From Chitinophaga niabensis (GTDB lineage: Bacteria; Bacteroidota; Bacteroidia; Chitinophagales; Chitinophagaceae): 64,000 nt of DNA. The DNA is taken from the NCBI RefSeq assembly GCF_039545795.1, contig NZ_CP154260.1:6949001-7013000 (forward strand), read 5' to 3'. This document shows positions 18,714 through 26,241 of the stretch, one piece after another. Both the position numbers and the translations under genes were made by a program. Under the pieces are notes generated by a model. That model saw nothing but the letters and a program-made list of their open reading frames with translations. It was not told the origin of the DNA and ran no database searches. The stretch's first letter is position 1. Each line of letters begins with the position of its first letter.

Positions 18714-20648
18714 ATGGATCAGGAATCGAATAATGTCCCTTTAGATACCATAGTGGCCGATACAGAGAACATTCCAACGCAATTTCTTGAACTTTTGCCT
18801 GTGGGGGTTTGTGTTTGTGATGCCCAGGGTATTATTAAGAAGTATAATAGCCAGGCTACCCGTTTGTGGGGAAGGATTCCACAATCTGGGGAACGGTTCT
18901 GCGGTGCCCATAGGTTTTATTATCCGGATGGCAAATACCATCCCCATGATGAAACCCCTATGGCCTCGTGCCTTATAGATGGATTGCCAAGGAAAGACTG
19001 GGACCTGGTGATGGAAAGACCTGACGGACAACGGATTATGGTCAGGATTAATATAGCCCCTAACGTAGATAAGCAGGGGGCCGTTAATGGCATGGTAAAT
19101 TCTTACCAGGAGATACCCTGGAAGGAAGAGTTACAGGATTATGTGGAGAATGCTGCCATTGGTTTGCATTGGGTGGATGCCAACGGGATGATCCTGTGGG
19201 CCAACCAGGCGGAACTGGACCTGTTGGGTTATGAAAAGGAAGAATATATCGGCCATCATATTTCAGAGTTCCATGTGAGCAGGGAGGTGATCAATGATGT
19301 ACTGGAGCGGTTGACGAGGAATGAAACATTACATATGTATGAAGCGCAGCTTCGGCATAAGGATGGTGGGATAAAAACGGTGCATATTCATTCCAATGTT
19401 TTCAGGGTGAACGGGGAATTTATTCATACCCGTTGTTTTACGATAGATATTACTGCATTGCGTGAAAGCGAGAAAAAGTATATGTCTGTAACCGAGGCGC
19501 AGTCTGATAAAAGGGCGATAGACCTGGAAAGGAGTGAAGAGCGGTATCATAAAATGATCGAGGAAGTAGATGATTATGCCATCCTGCTGATGGACAAGTC
19601 CGGCATTATTCAGAACTGGAACCGCGGTGCGGAAAAAATAAAGGGGTATAAAGATTATGAAATAATAGGAAAGAGTTTTCAGTTGTTCTATTTACCGGAA
19701 GACAGGGAAAGCGGCCTGCCGCAGAAACTGATCAATGAAGCATACCAAACAGGAAAGGCTTTACAGGAAGGCTGGCGGGTAAGAAAAGATGGTACCCGTT
19801 TCTGGGGAAGTATTGTGATCACGGCGTTGCACGATAAAAATAATAATGTGATCGGCTTCTCCAAAGTAACCCGTGACCTCACGGATAAAAAACGTGCAGA
19901 AGACAAGATCAACCAGTATGCAAAGGAACTGGAGTTTCAGAACAGGGAGCTGGAACAGTTTGCTTATATCGCCGCGCATGATATGAAGGAGCCTTTAAGA
20001 AAGATCCAGTTCTATAGCGATTATATTTATGAACATTCCGGGCAGTTACCGGAGAAAATAAAAGATTATCTTGGAAGGTCCATACGGGCGGCTGCCCGTA
20101 TGAAGAGCCTGATAGAAGATCTGCTCAGTTATTCAAAAGCTTCTTCCATTTCCCAGAACCAGGAAGCAGTAGACCTCAATGAACTTGTGAAGGAAGTGAT
20201 TGCCACCAACCGGGAAACCATCGAAAATTGTAATGCGGTGATAGAAGTGGATTCGCTGCCTGTTGTACAAGCAGTTCCTTTCCAGTTTGTCCAGCTATTT
20301 GATAACCTCCTCAATAATTCATTAAAGTACCGCCATCCGGACCGTGCTCCTCATATTAAGATCAGTGCAGAGCAGTTGCAGTCAGTGTCTTTTTCGGCAT
20401 CTGAACACAAAAATTCCTGCTTTTATAAAATATCCTTTGAGGATAATGGCATTGGCTTCGACCCTTCTTATGGCGTAAAAATATTCGATCTCTTTCAACG
20501 GCTGCATACCCAGTCTGATTACAGCGGTTCAGGTGTTGGACTGGCCATCTGCAAAAAGATCATCCAGAACCACCAGGGCTTTATTCAGGCTAAAGGCGAG
20601 CTGAATGAAGGTGCTGTGTTTGAGGTGTATATTCCTTGTATAGCTTAG
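18714..20648 (+). CDS. Triple-PAS sensor histidine kinase, soluble
   Basis: 644 aa, no membrane segments. Three PAS modules: about residues 20-135 (LLPVGVCVCDAQGII), 140-255 (GLHWVDANGMILWAN) and 275-395 (YAILLMDKSGIIQNWN, ending VTRDLTDKK). The HisKA domain has His422 in AHDMKEPLRK. The ATPase domain shows LFDNLLNNSLKY (N box), DNGIGFD, FQRLHTQ and GSGVGLAICKKI. No receiver gene is adjacent, so the partner is unknown. The architecture resembles the kinase at 7104-8804, with one more PAS module. A beta-lactamase-like hydrolase starts only 22 bp downstream and is probably co-transcribed. Confidence 0.93.
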   Translation: MDQESNNVPLDTIVADTENIPTQFLELLPVGVCVCDAQGIIKKYNSQATRLWGRIPQSGERFCGAHRFYYPDGKYHPHDETPMASCLIDGLPRKDWDLVMERPDGQRIMVRINIAPNVDKQGAVNGMVNSYQEIPWKEELQDYVENAAIGLHWVDANGMILWANQAELDLLGYEKEEYIGHHISEFHVSREVINDVLERLTRNETLHMYEAQLRHKDGGIKTVHIHSNVFRVNGEFIHTRCFTIDITALRESEKKYMSVTEAQSDKRAIDLERSEERYHKMIEEVDDYAILLMDKSGIIQNWNRGAEKIKGYKDYEIIGKSFQLFYLPEDRESGLPQKLINEAYQTGKALQEGWRVRKDGTRFWGSIVITALHDKNNNVIGFSKVTRDLTDKKRAEDKINQYAKELEFQNRELEQFAYIAAHDMKEPLRKIQFYSDYIYEHSGQLPEKIKDYLGRSIRAAARMKSLIEDLLSYSKASSISQNQEAVDLNELVKEVIATNRETIENCNAVIEVDSLPVVQAVPFQFVQLFDNLLNNSLKYRHPDRAPHIKISAEQLQSVSFSASEHKNSCFYKISFEDNGIGFDPSYGVKIFDLFQRLHTQSDYSGSGVGLAICKKIIQNHQGFIQAKGELNEGAVFEVYIPCIA

Positions 20649-20670
20649 TAATAATTACTATTTTAAGGGT

Positions 20671-21576
20671 ATGCAAAAGATATTTTACTGCCTTTTCTTC
20701 TTTTCTATTGCCGGTTTTTCCCAGGAGCGTAAAGTAGACCATAAACTTGAAAAAGCACTGGTGGAACTAACCAAAGGGTTTAACGGTACAGCCGGCGTAT
20801 ACGTACTCAATCTCAAAACCGGCAAATATGCTTCGCTCAACGGAGATACCATTTTCCCCACGGCCAGTATTGTAAAAGTACCTTTACTGGTAGGCCTGTT
20901 CAGCAAAATTGAAAAGGGAGAACTGGGCTGGCACCAGGCACTTGTGTACCGTGATTCTGCTAAATACGGCGGCTCAGGACTGATGCAGTTTTTTAAAGAC
21001 AGTGCTGCTACGGAAGTGAGTGTACTGGCTGCATTAATGATGGCTTATAGTGATAATACCACTTCCCTCTGGAACCAGCAACTGGCCGGTGGCGGAGAAG
21101 AGGTAAATAAACTAATGGAACAATACGGTTTAAAAGATACCCGTGTGAATTCCCGCACAAAGGGGCGGGAAGAAATAAGGAAGATCTATGGCTGGGGGCA
21201 AACCACACCCAGGGAAATGTCTGCCCTGGTAGCAAAGATCCATCGCGGAGAAGTGATCAGTAAAGCTGCCAGTGAAAGAATGTACCGGTTAATGACGAAA
21301 GGATATTATGATGAACAGGCTATCTCAGAAGTGCCGCCTTATATACAGGTGGCTGCAAAAAGCGGCTCTGTAAATGAATCCCGTTCTGAAGTGGTATTGG
21401 TGAATGCGCCACATGGAGATTATGTATTCTATGTAGGCACAAAGAATATTAAAGACCAGCGTTGGGAAGCAGATAATGAAGCAGTGGTGATGATCCGTAA
21501 GATCGCTGCTTACCTGTGGAATTATTTTGAACCTAAGAGTGGTTGGAAGCCGGCCTGGAATGTACTGCGGAAATGA
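20671..21576 (+). CDS. Class A beta-lactamase-fold serine hydrolase
   Basis: 301 aa with a short signal peptide (MQKIFYCLFFFSIAGFSQ). The three penicillin-binding motifs are present: SxxK as Ser66-Ile-Val-Lys69, SDN as Ser127-Asp-Asn129, and KSG at Lys230-Gly232. The omega-loop region (about residues 157-180, TRVNSRTKGREE...TTP) aligns without gaps to the class A loop by eye, but has Thr where the deacylating Glu166 should be. True beta-lactamase activity is therefore doubtful; a D-Ala-D-Ala peptidase or esterase-type role in the periplasm is possible. It lies 22 bp behind the triple-PAS kinase. A strong terminator follows. Confidence 0.88.
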   Translation: MQKIFYCLFFFSIAGFSQERKVDHKLEKALVELTKGFNGTAGVYVLNLKTGKYASLNGDTIFPTASIVKVPLLVGLFSKIEKGELGWHQALVYRDSAKYGGSGLMQFFKDSAATEVSVLAALMMAYSDNTTSLWNQQLAGGGEEVNKLMEQYGLKDTRVNSRTKGREEIRKIYGWGQTTPREMSALVAKIHRGEVISKAASERMYRLMTKGYYDEQAISEVPPYIQVAAKSGSVNESRSEVVLVNAPHGDYVFYVGTKNIKDQRWEADNEAVVMIRKIAAYLWNYFEPKSGWKPAWNVLRK

Positions 21577-21582
21577 TTTTTT

Positions 21583-21612
21583 AAAAGCCCGGAATATATT
21601 CCGGGCTTTTTT
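21583..21612. terminator. Bidirectional palindromic terminator
   Basis: Perfect 28-bp palindrome at 21583-21610: the arm AAAAGCCCGGAATA is followed directly by its reverse complement, then more T. It has T tracts on both strands and lies between the convergent serine hydrolase (+) and six-hairpin glycosidase (-). Confidence 0.85.
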
Positions 21613-21614
21613 CT

Positions 21615-23642
21615 TTATAGTTTTATCACCTGTGTAGCTCCTTCTTTGATCGTATATTTCTTTCCTTTTGCAGTGATCAGAAGTTTGCCAGCTCCTGCTC
21701 TTGCAACTTCCACATCAAACACATTTCCGAAAGCATTGATCTTAAGAAGCGCCATATTGTTCCAGTCTTTGGGTAAACGCGGTGTGCATTCAAATGTATT
21801 GAATCCTGTCGGGCGGATGCCAAAGAGCCCTTCTATATAGATCCGGCAATACAATCCGCTTTCTGCAGAGAGGTGACGTTGATTACCTTCAGGATAGGCT
21901 TCTACGGGATAGGGAACATGTTCTCCCAGTAAGCGGCGGCGGGAATAGTAGCGGATAAAGTCCATCGCTTTTTCTGTTTCGCCAGCTTGCAGTACGCCAC
22001 GTAAAGCATAAAGGGTAGAGCGGTCCCAGAAAGTTCCTTTTCCTGCTTCGGTGGCTAAACCATCCGCTGTCCATAATCTTGGAGAGAAGAGGGCATTGAT
22101 GGTACCTTCTTTCCTGTCCATAATACCAACAGTTAAAGGCAGGCAGATCCATGCCCTCAGTACTTCGAGATTTTCATGATAGCGGTAGGTGGCAAAACCT
22201 TCAATGGTGCCGCCGAAATACTTTTCTATGTTTCCGCGTAATGTTGCGGCTTGTTTTAAATAACCTTCCGTTTGCGAAGCAGGTTTACCTAAGAGACGGC
22301 CCAGCATAGCAGCAGAGCGTAAGGCATCATAGTATAATGTATTCGTGGAAAGGTTTGCCTTGCCTGCGGAGAAACGGTTTTCCAGTTCATCACTATCTGA
22401 ATTCACCACACCCTGTTCGTTGATCTTACGGCGGCTATATTCAAGGCACCATTCTATCAAAGGCCATAATACTTTTGCGGAATCAATATTGCCAAAGGTC
22501 ATGGCATAGCGCGATGCGCCATATGCAATCATGGCCTGGTCCCCGCGGTCTTTTGCACCATGCCAGTTGGCATCTCCTTCTGCAACAATGGAGCTGGGGA
22601 TGGGTTTGTAGGCAGGGTTTATGTATGCCGCAAAATGCCGATAGGCATTCATGGCAGAGAGATTTCCTCTTTCATCTCCCAGGTAGGCAAAGAAAGGATT
22701 GATGTATTCCGCCTGATCGTTTGCCCAGATCGCAGCATAATAAGCTAAACCACCGGGGCCATGCATGTAGCCGCCTTTGGTTTTGAAGATGCTTTCAGTG
22801 GCGCGCAGTTTGGCAAAAGCGAAAGCGGTGTTTAATATTTTATCCGGTGTTTCGAGCCGGAGTTTATCGTCCAGGCTGGCAACTCTTGCTGCACGGGCAG
22901 TTTCTTCCTGCTGCGGGTGAATGGTGCTGAGAGATTGTGGCGTGTCTGAAGCAAGATAAAATACACTGAAGCTGGCGGATTCTCCCGGCGCTATCGTTTG
23001 CGTGCCATCATTTACGGAGCCTGCCATCATACTGTGCTGCGAGCCTTTGCTTCTTTTTGCATCCGTTCTTACTTCCTTTCTGAGGTACTCCATGTAAACA
23101 TTCATGGGTTGGTCTGTGATGTTCCTGATCACAAATGTTTCCAGCACCAGGGGTTTGTCTACCGAAGGGAATATGGTACGTTCTACATTTGCCAGTGCAG
23201 GTGTTCCTGCCTGTGCACTGATCTTCATAATACCTCTATGGCTGAAGCTTTTGATATTATAAGAAAGTTCTCCCGCACGGCCTGGGCCGTTCTTGATCAG
23301 TTGCAGGTTGATAAGGCGGTTGTTCACATATATCCTGGGCAGGTCGCTGTCTGAAAAGGAATAGCTGATGTGCGTACGGGTGCCGTCAGGTAATAATCGG
23401 AAGGTGGGAAACACCACGGTGCGGAAAATATCTGATCTGCCGATGCTGTCTAAACCATACCTTACCCATACGGAGACTTTTTCACCACTCATTTCAATAT
23501 GATCTGTATGTGGAAGGCGGTCTTTCACTTCCCAGCGGATGCTGCCGTCTTCCTGGATGGCCCATCTGTCTTGCGCACTGGCGGGAAGTGCATTACATAA
23601 TACAATAAATAAAAAGATTGGCTTTGCAGACAGCAATTTCAT
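21615..23642 (-). CDS. Secreted six-hairpin glycosidase-like protein
   Basis: 675 aa with signal peptide MKLLSAKPIFLFIVLCNALPASA. The N-terminal 260 residues look like a beta-sandwich. From about residue 275 the chain is mainly helical with repeated aromatic-rich turns (MHGPGGLAYYAAIWANDQAEY, WNH-type loops, GTFWDRSTLYALRG, AESGLYCRIYIEGLFGI), which fits an (alpha/alpha)6 barrel as in GH63, GH78 and GH15-like enzymes. A small C-terminal beta domain (INAFGNVFDVEVARAG) resembles the GH78/GH95-type cap. The acidic residues in WANDQAEY and DSDELENRF are catalytic candidates. Family number and substrate are uncertain. Probably periplasmic. It converges with the serine hydrolase. Confidence 0.78.
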   Translation of the reverse strand: MKLLSAKPIFLFIVLCNALPASAQDRWAIQEDGSIRWEVKDRLPHTDHIEMSGEKVSVWVRYGLDSIGRSDIFRTVVFPTFRLLPDGTRTHISYSFSDSDLPRIYVNNRLINLQLIKNGPGRAGELSYNIKSFSHRGIMKISAQAGTPALANVERTIFPSVDKPLVLETFVIRNITDQPMNVYMEYLRKEVRTDAKRSKGSQHSMMAGSVNDGTQTIAPGESASFSVFYLASDTPQSLSTIHPQQEETARAARVASLDDKLRLETPDKILNTAFAFAKLRATESIFKTKGGYMHGPGGLAYYAAIWANDQAEYINPFFAYLGDERGNLSAMNAYRHFAAYINPAYKPIPSSIVAEGDANWHGAKDRGDQAMIAYGASRYAMTFGNIDSAKVLWPLIEWCLEYSRRKINEQGVVNSDSDELENRFSAGKANLSTNTLYYDALRSAAMLGRLLGKPASQTEGYLKQAATLRGNIEKYFGGTIEGFATYRYHENLEVLRAWICLPLTVGIMDRKEGTINALFSPRLWTADGLATEAGKGTFWDRSTLYALRGVLQAGETEKAMDFIRYYSRRRLLGEHVPYPVEAYPEGNQRHLSAESGLYCRIYIEGLFGIRPTGFNTFECTPRLPKDWNNMALLKINAFGNVFDVEVARAGAGKLLITAKGKKYTIKEGATQVIKL

Positions 23643-23774
23643 GCGTGTGTAGTTTTATGATCAATGAATGCTGCTGACGTGGAGATTATGATGGCGGACA
23701 AGATAGAAGAAAAATGGCGTTTTTTTAAGGGAATTGGGATATATTTATTAAGCATACATTTAACCTAACAGCAA

Positions 23775-24290
23775 ATGGCCTCAATCATTAAAGCAACGAA
23801 GGAAGACCTTGCGTTAATAGCCGATATCGGTAAAAGAACGTTCCTGGCATCTCATGGGCATAGCGCGCCGCCGGAAGATATAACGCGGTATGTGGAGGAG
23901 AAGTTCAGCGAGGAAACTTTGAGAACAGAACTCAGCGATACCAATAATATCTTTCACCTCATTTATCATGATCAGCGGCCGGCGGGTTACTCAAAGATCA
24001 TCCTCAATGCTTCGCATCCTGCTATTCAATTAAAGAATGTCACCAAACTGGAGCGGTTATACCTGTTGCAGGATTTTTACAACCTGAAGCTGGGGTATGG
24101 ATTATACCAGTTCAATGTTGATCTGTCCCGGAAGAGTAACCAGGCGGGGATGTGGTTATTTGTATGGAAGGAAAACCACCGGGCGATTGATTTCTATATG
24201 AGGGCGGGGTTTGAGCCGATAGGGAGTTATGATTTTCAGATATCGCCTGCACATGCTAATCCTAATCATCATATGTTCCTTCGGTATTGA
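23775..24290 (+). CDS. GNAT-family N-acetyltransferase
   Basis: 171 aa, no signal peptide. The GNAT fold is recognisable from IIKATKEDLALIADIGKRTF at the N-terminus, the beta4 strand LERLYLL followed by the acetyl-CoA loop (YNLKLGYGLY, a degenerate Q/RxxGxG/A) and the helix-strand block WLFVWKENHRAIDFYMRAGFEPIG. It would acetylate a small amine or a protein N-terminus in the cytoplasm. It is a single-gene unit transcribed away from the glycosidase. The nearest promoter-like box upstream (TATATTTA) differs from the consensus in the last base. Confidence 0.9.
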   Translation: MASIIKATKEDLALIADIGKRTFLASHGHSAPPEDITRYVEEKFSEETLRTELSDTNNIFHLIYHDQRPAGYSKIILNASHPAIQLKNVTKLERLYLLQDFYNLKLGYGLYQFNVDLSRKSNQAGMWLFVWKENHRAIDFYMRAGFEPIGSYDFQISPAHANPNHHMFLRY

Positions 24291-24310
24291 TACCTGAGAA
24301 CAACATGGAC

Positions 24311-24343
24311 CCTATCTTGAGCCTATGTCAAGCCTATGTGAAG
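24311..24343. repeat. Three tandem 11-bp CCTAT repeats
   Basis: CCTATCTTGAG, CCTATGTCAAG and CCTATGTGAAG follow one another at 24311, 24322 and 24333 with exact 11-bp spacing, in the 193-bp gap between two convergent genes. The same CCTAT core and spacing occur at 55857-55987. Confidence 0.8.
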
Positions 24344-24441
24344 AATTGGGTGTATTGGTTATCAGCTATTTAAGAAGATGTTTGTTTTGCTATACGAAGG
24401 GGCAGTGGAGGTGCATATTTGCAGAATGAAGATAGCATATA

Positions 24442-24473
24442 CAAAGCGCTCTGCTTTGAAGCAGCCCTCTTTG
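24442..24473. terminator. Imperfect hairpin between convergent genes
   Basis: Stem CTGCTT / AAGCAG (24451-24456 with 24459-24464) extended after a 4-nt internal loop by CAAAG / CTTTG (24442-24446 with 24469-24473). It lies just past the end of the YdeI-like gene and could end transcription from either side. Confidence 0.45.
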
Positions 24474-24483
24474 CAAAGGTAAT

Positions 24484-25065
24484 TTATTTATGATTCGCTT
24501 TCACGTTCTCTGCTGCCAGTTCTACTGTTTGTAATACCCGCTGCTGCCTTGTTTCCGGTTTTTTCGCTTTGGAGATCCATTCCAGTATCACGCGTTTGGA
24601 AGAAGGGGCAAATGCATCAAAGTTTTTAAAGGCTTTCTTGTTCTTATTAAACAACTTTTTCAGATCATCCGGCAGGATGTTATCCTGTGCCGCGGCTAAT
24701 CCATCCCAGGTGCCGGTTGCTTTGGCCAGATCGATCATGGCCTGGCCGGCTGGCCGCATCAATCCCAGCTCCGTCATATGGGCCACTCTTTCACGATTTT
24801 TTTTGCTCCAGTTGCTTTTGGGTTTGCGGGGAGTGAAGCTTAAGTAGAAACTTTCTTCATCCCTTTTGAGGGCTTTGCTGTCTATCCAGCCGTAGCAAAG
24901 CGAATGCTCTATAGATTCTGCATAATGTACGCTGGGTGTTTTGCTTTTCTGGTGATAGATGATCAGCCATACTGCTTTTTCAGATCTGCCGTGCTTTTCC
25001 AGCCAATTCCGCCAGTCACTGGCGGATTTGGCGTGGAATGCAGGTATGCCGTTCACTTTTTCCAT
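24484..25065 (-). CDS. YdeI/OmpD-associated-family protein
   Basis: 193 aa, cytoplasmic. The family start (FHAKSASDWRNWLEKHG) and the core LCYGWIDSKALKRDEESFYLSFTPRKPKSNWSK, here cut to the signature LCYGWIDS, match the YdeI-like group; the C-terminal lysine-rich helix (ISKAKKPETRQQRVLQT) is also typical. The biochemical function is not established; some relatives are linked to resistance against bacteriocins or peptides. It starts 4 bp after the VOC gene, so the two are co-transcribed. Confidence 0.9.
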   Translation of the reverse strand: MEKVNGIPAFHAKSASDWRNWLEKHGRSEKAVWLIIYHQKSKTPSVHYAESIEHSLCYGWIDSKALKRDEESFYLSFTPRKPKSNWSKKNRERVAHMTELGLMRPAGQAMIDLAKATGTWDGLAAAQDNILPDDLKKLFNKNKKAFKNFDAFAPSSKRVILEWISKAKKPETRQQRVLQTVELAAENVKANHK

Positions 25066-25069
25066 GTCT

Positions 25070-25483
25070 TTATTTTTTAATGGAGTTGAGCACTTCCAGG
25101 TAATGAGGGTTGTACATGATGCCGAGGATATTTCCGAAAGGGTCCAGTACGGAAGCTGTTACAAATCCGCCGCCGCGTTGGGTGATAGGTTCATATGCGG
25201 TGGCACCCAGTTCCAGTAACCTGTCCAGTGATTCTTCGATATTGTCTACATGCCAGTAGATGACTTCTCCGCCTGGTGTGGTGGCTGAACCTTTTGGTTT
25301 GTACTGTGCATCTATGATACCTAATTCATGCTGGTAATCTCCTACACGGAATTCCGCATAACCGGGTTTATTGAAATAGGGTGCCATGCCGAATAATTCA
25401 CTGTACCACTGAATGGCTGCTGCATGGTCTGCTGCATAATAATTTGCTGTTGCGAAGCCTCTTAAAGGGTTTTTGTTTGCCAT
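25070..25483 (-). CDS. VOC-superfamily (glyoxalase/bleomycin-resistance-like) protein
   Basis: 137 aa. It has the two beta-alpha-beta-beta-beta halves of the vicinal oxygen chelate fold: the first begins ATANYYAADHAAAIQWYSELFG, the second is VIYWHVDNIEESLDRLLELGA followed by VLDPFGNILGIMYNP. The His and Glu positions expected for metal binding are only partly clear (His in YWHVDN). It may be a lyase, dioxygenase or binding protein for a small molecule. First gene of a two-gene unit with the YdeI-like protein, 4 bp apart. An exact -7 box lies 24 bases upstream of the ATG. Confidence 0.9.
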   Translation of the reverse strand: MANKNPLRGFATANYYAADHAAAIQWYSELFGMAPYFNKPGYAEFRVGDYQHELGIIDAQYKPKGSATTPGGEVIYWHVDNIEESLDRLLELGATAYEPITQRGGGFVTASVLDPFGNILGIMYNPHYLEVLNSIKK

Positions 25484-25507
25484 GATGTTTTTGTTTTATT
25501 GTTTTAA

Positions 25508-25515
25508 CAAAGGTA
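25508..25515 (-). promoter_or_regulatory. Bacteroidota -7 box TACCTTTG for the VOC/YdeI pair
   Basis: Exact TAnnTTTG match on the minus strand, 24 bases before the VOC start. No clear -33 TTTG was found; an inverted repeat occupies that position. Confidence 0.5.
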
Positions 25516-25526
25516 AAAGGGGCTTG

Positions 25527-25542
25527 TGACAGCCCTGTGTCA
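25527..25542. promoter_or_regulatory. Inverted repeat TGACA-N6-TGTCA upstream of the VOC gene
   Basis: TGACA (25527-25531) and TGTCA (25538-25542) separated by GCCCTG, immediately upstream of the minus-strand -7 box. The place and symmetry fit an operator; the binding protein is unknown. Confidence 0.35.
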
Positions 25543-25771
25543 GGGGTATAAAAACTATTTTTTAATAACAAAAAAGAAGCCAGCTAAGGGGGAGTTATAT
25601 AGTGGCAGAACGGTTGTGTATGCATCAGTGCCTTGAGCGGTAATCATATATTATGGACTATTACAAATGATACCAGGTGGCAGACGGTGCGGATATTCTG
25701 ATCGCTGCACCATTAGATAAGTTTCATTTCCTTCCCTCCTCAGGGGGTAGCAGAGAGGAATTCTTCTTTTT

Positions 25772-25787
25772 TACATTTATAAATGTA
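25772..25787. promoter_or_regulatory. Perfect 16-bp palindrome TACATTTATAAATGTA
   Basis: Self-complementary sequence in the long leader ahead of the SusC gene, about 370 bp before the candidate promoter at 26157. It could be an operator for a dimeric regulator; chance occurrence in AT-rich DNA is not excluded. Confidence 0.3.
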
Positions 25788-26156
25788 TTGACATGCAATT
25801 ACTTGTTTGTCTACTAGCCTGTTTCACTTGCTACTTTCATTGTGTTTCATATATGGTTACGATTAATTAATTCTAATTTAATTTTGTTTAATTTCGTTTT
25901 ATCTCTATATTAGCACTGTCCCTTATTTCCACGGAATCGGATTTTAATCAGCCGGGATTTTTTTAAACTATAACCAAAATCATTAATTCCATGTGTAAAC
26001 GATGTTGCTATGCAGCACCATGAATGCCGGCAGGTTCATGCACCATTATTTTCCAATCATTTATCAGATTTTCCATGTTTTGAATTGCGCCGCTTAATTC
26101 TCTGAAAGCATCTTAAACATAATATAAGCTTAATATAGGGTTAAGTAAGGCTTATT

Positions 26157-26164
26157 TACTTTTG
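26157..26164 (+). promoter_or_regulatory. Bacteroidota -7 box TACTTTTG for the SusCD operon
   Basis: Exact TAnnTTTG match 77 bases before the SusC ATG at 26242. A canonical -33 TTTG is not present at 18-21 bp spacing, so the promoter may need an activator. Confidence 0.45.
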
Positions 26165-26241
26165 CGCAAGAAAAAAGTAATCAACTGAAACCTGTATATC
26201 AACCTAAACGCAAGGTTATAATTACATTAAACACATTGTGA

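Larger units (their letters stand above)
25484..26241. other. 758-bp intergenic region, leader of the SusC-SusD-DUF5689 operon
   Basis: No convincing gene on either strand. It holds a minus-strand promoter box (25508-25515), an inverted repeat (25527-25542), a 16-bp palindrome (25772-25787) and a plus-strand promoter box (26157-26164). The part from 25860 to 26160 is very AT-rich. This is unusually long for the region and could carry a regulatory leader, but I see no known riboswitch. Confidence 0.6.

Noticed and set aside
20671..21576. Firm annotation as a class A beta-lactamase
   Set aside because: The position of the deacylating Glu166 holds Thr by simple alignment; kept as a serine hydrolase of that fold.
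25621..25760. Possible gene fragment in the long leader of the SusCD operon
   Set aside because: Short open stretches in several frames give no recognisable family segment.
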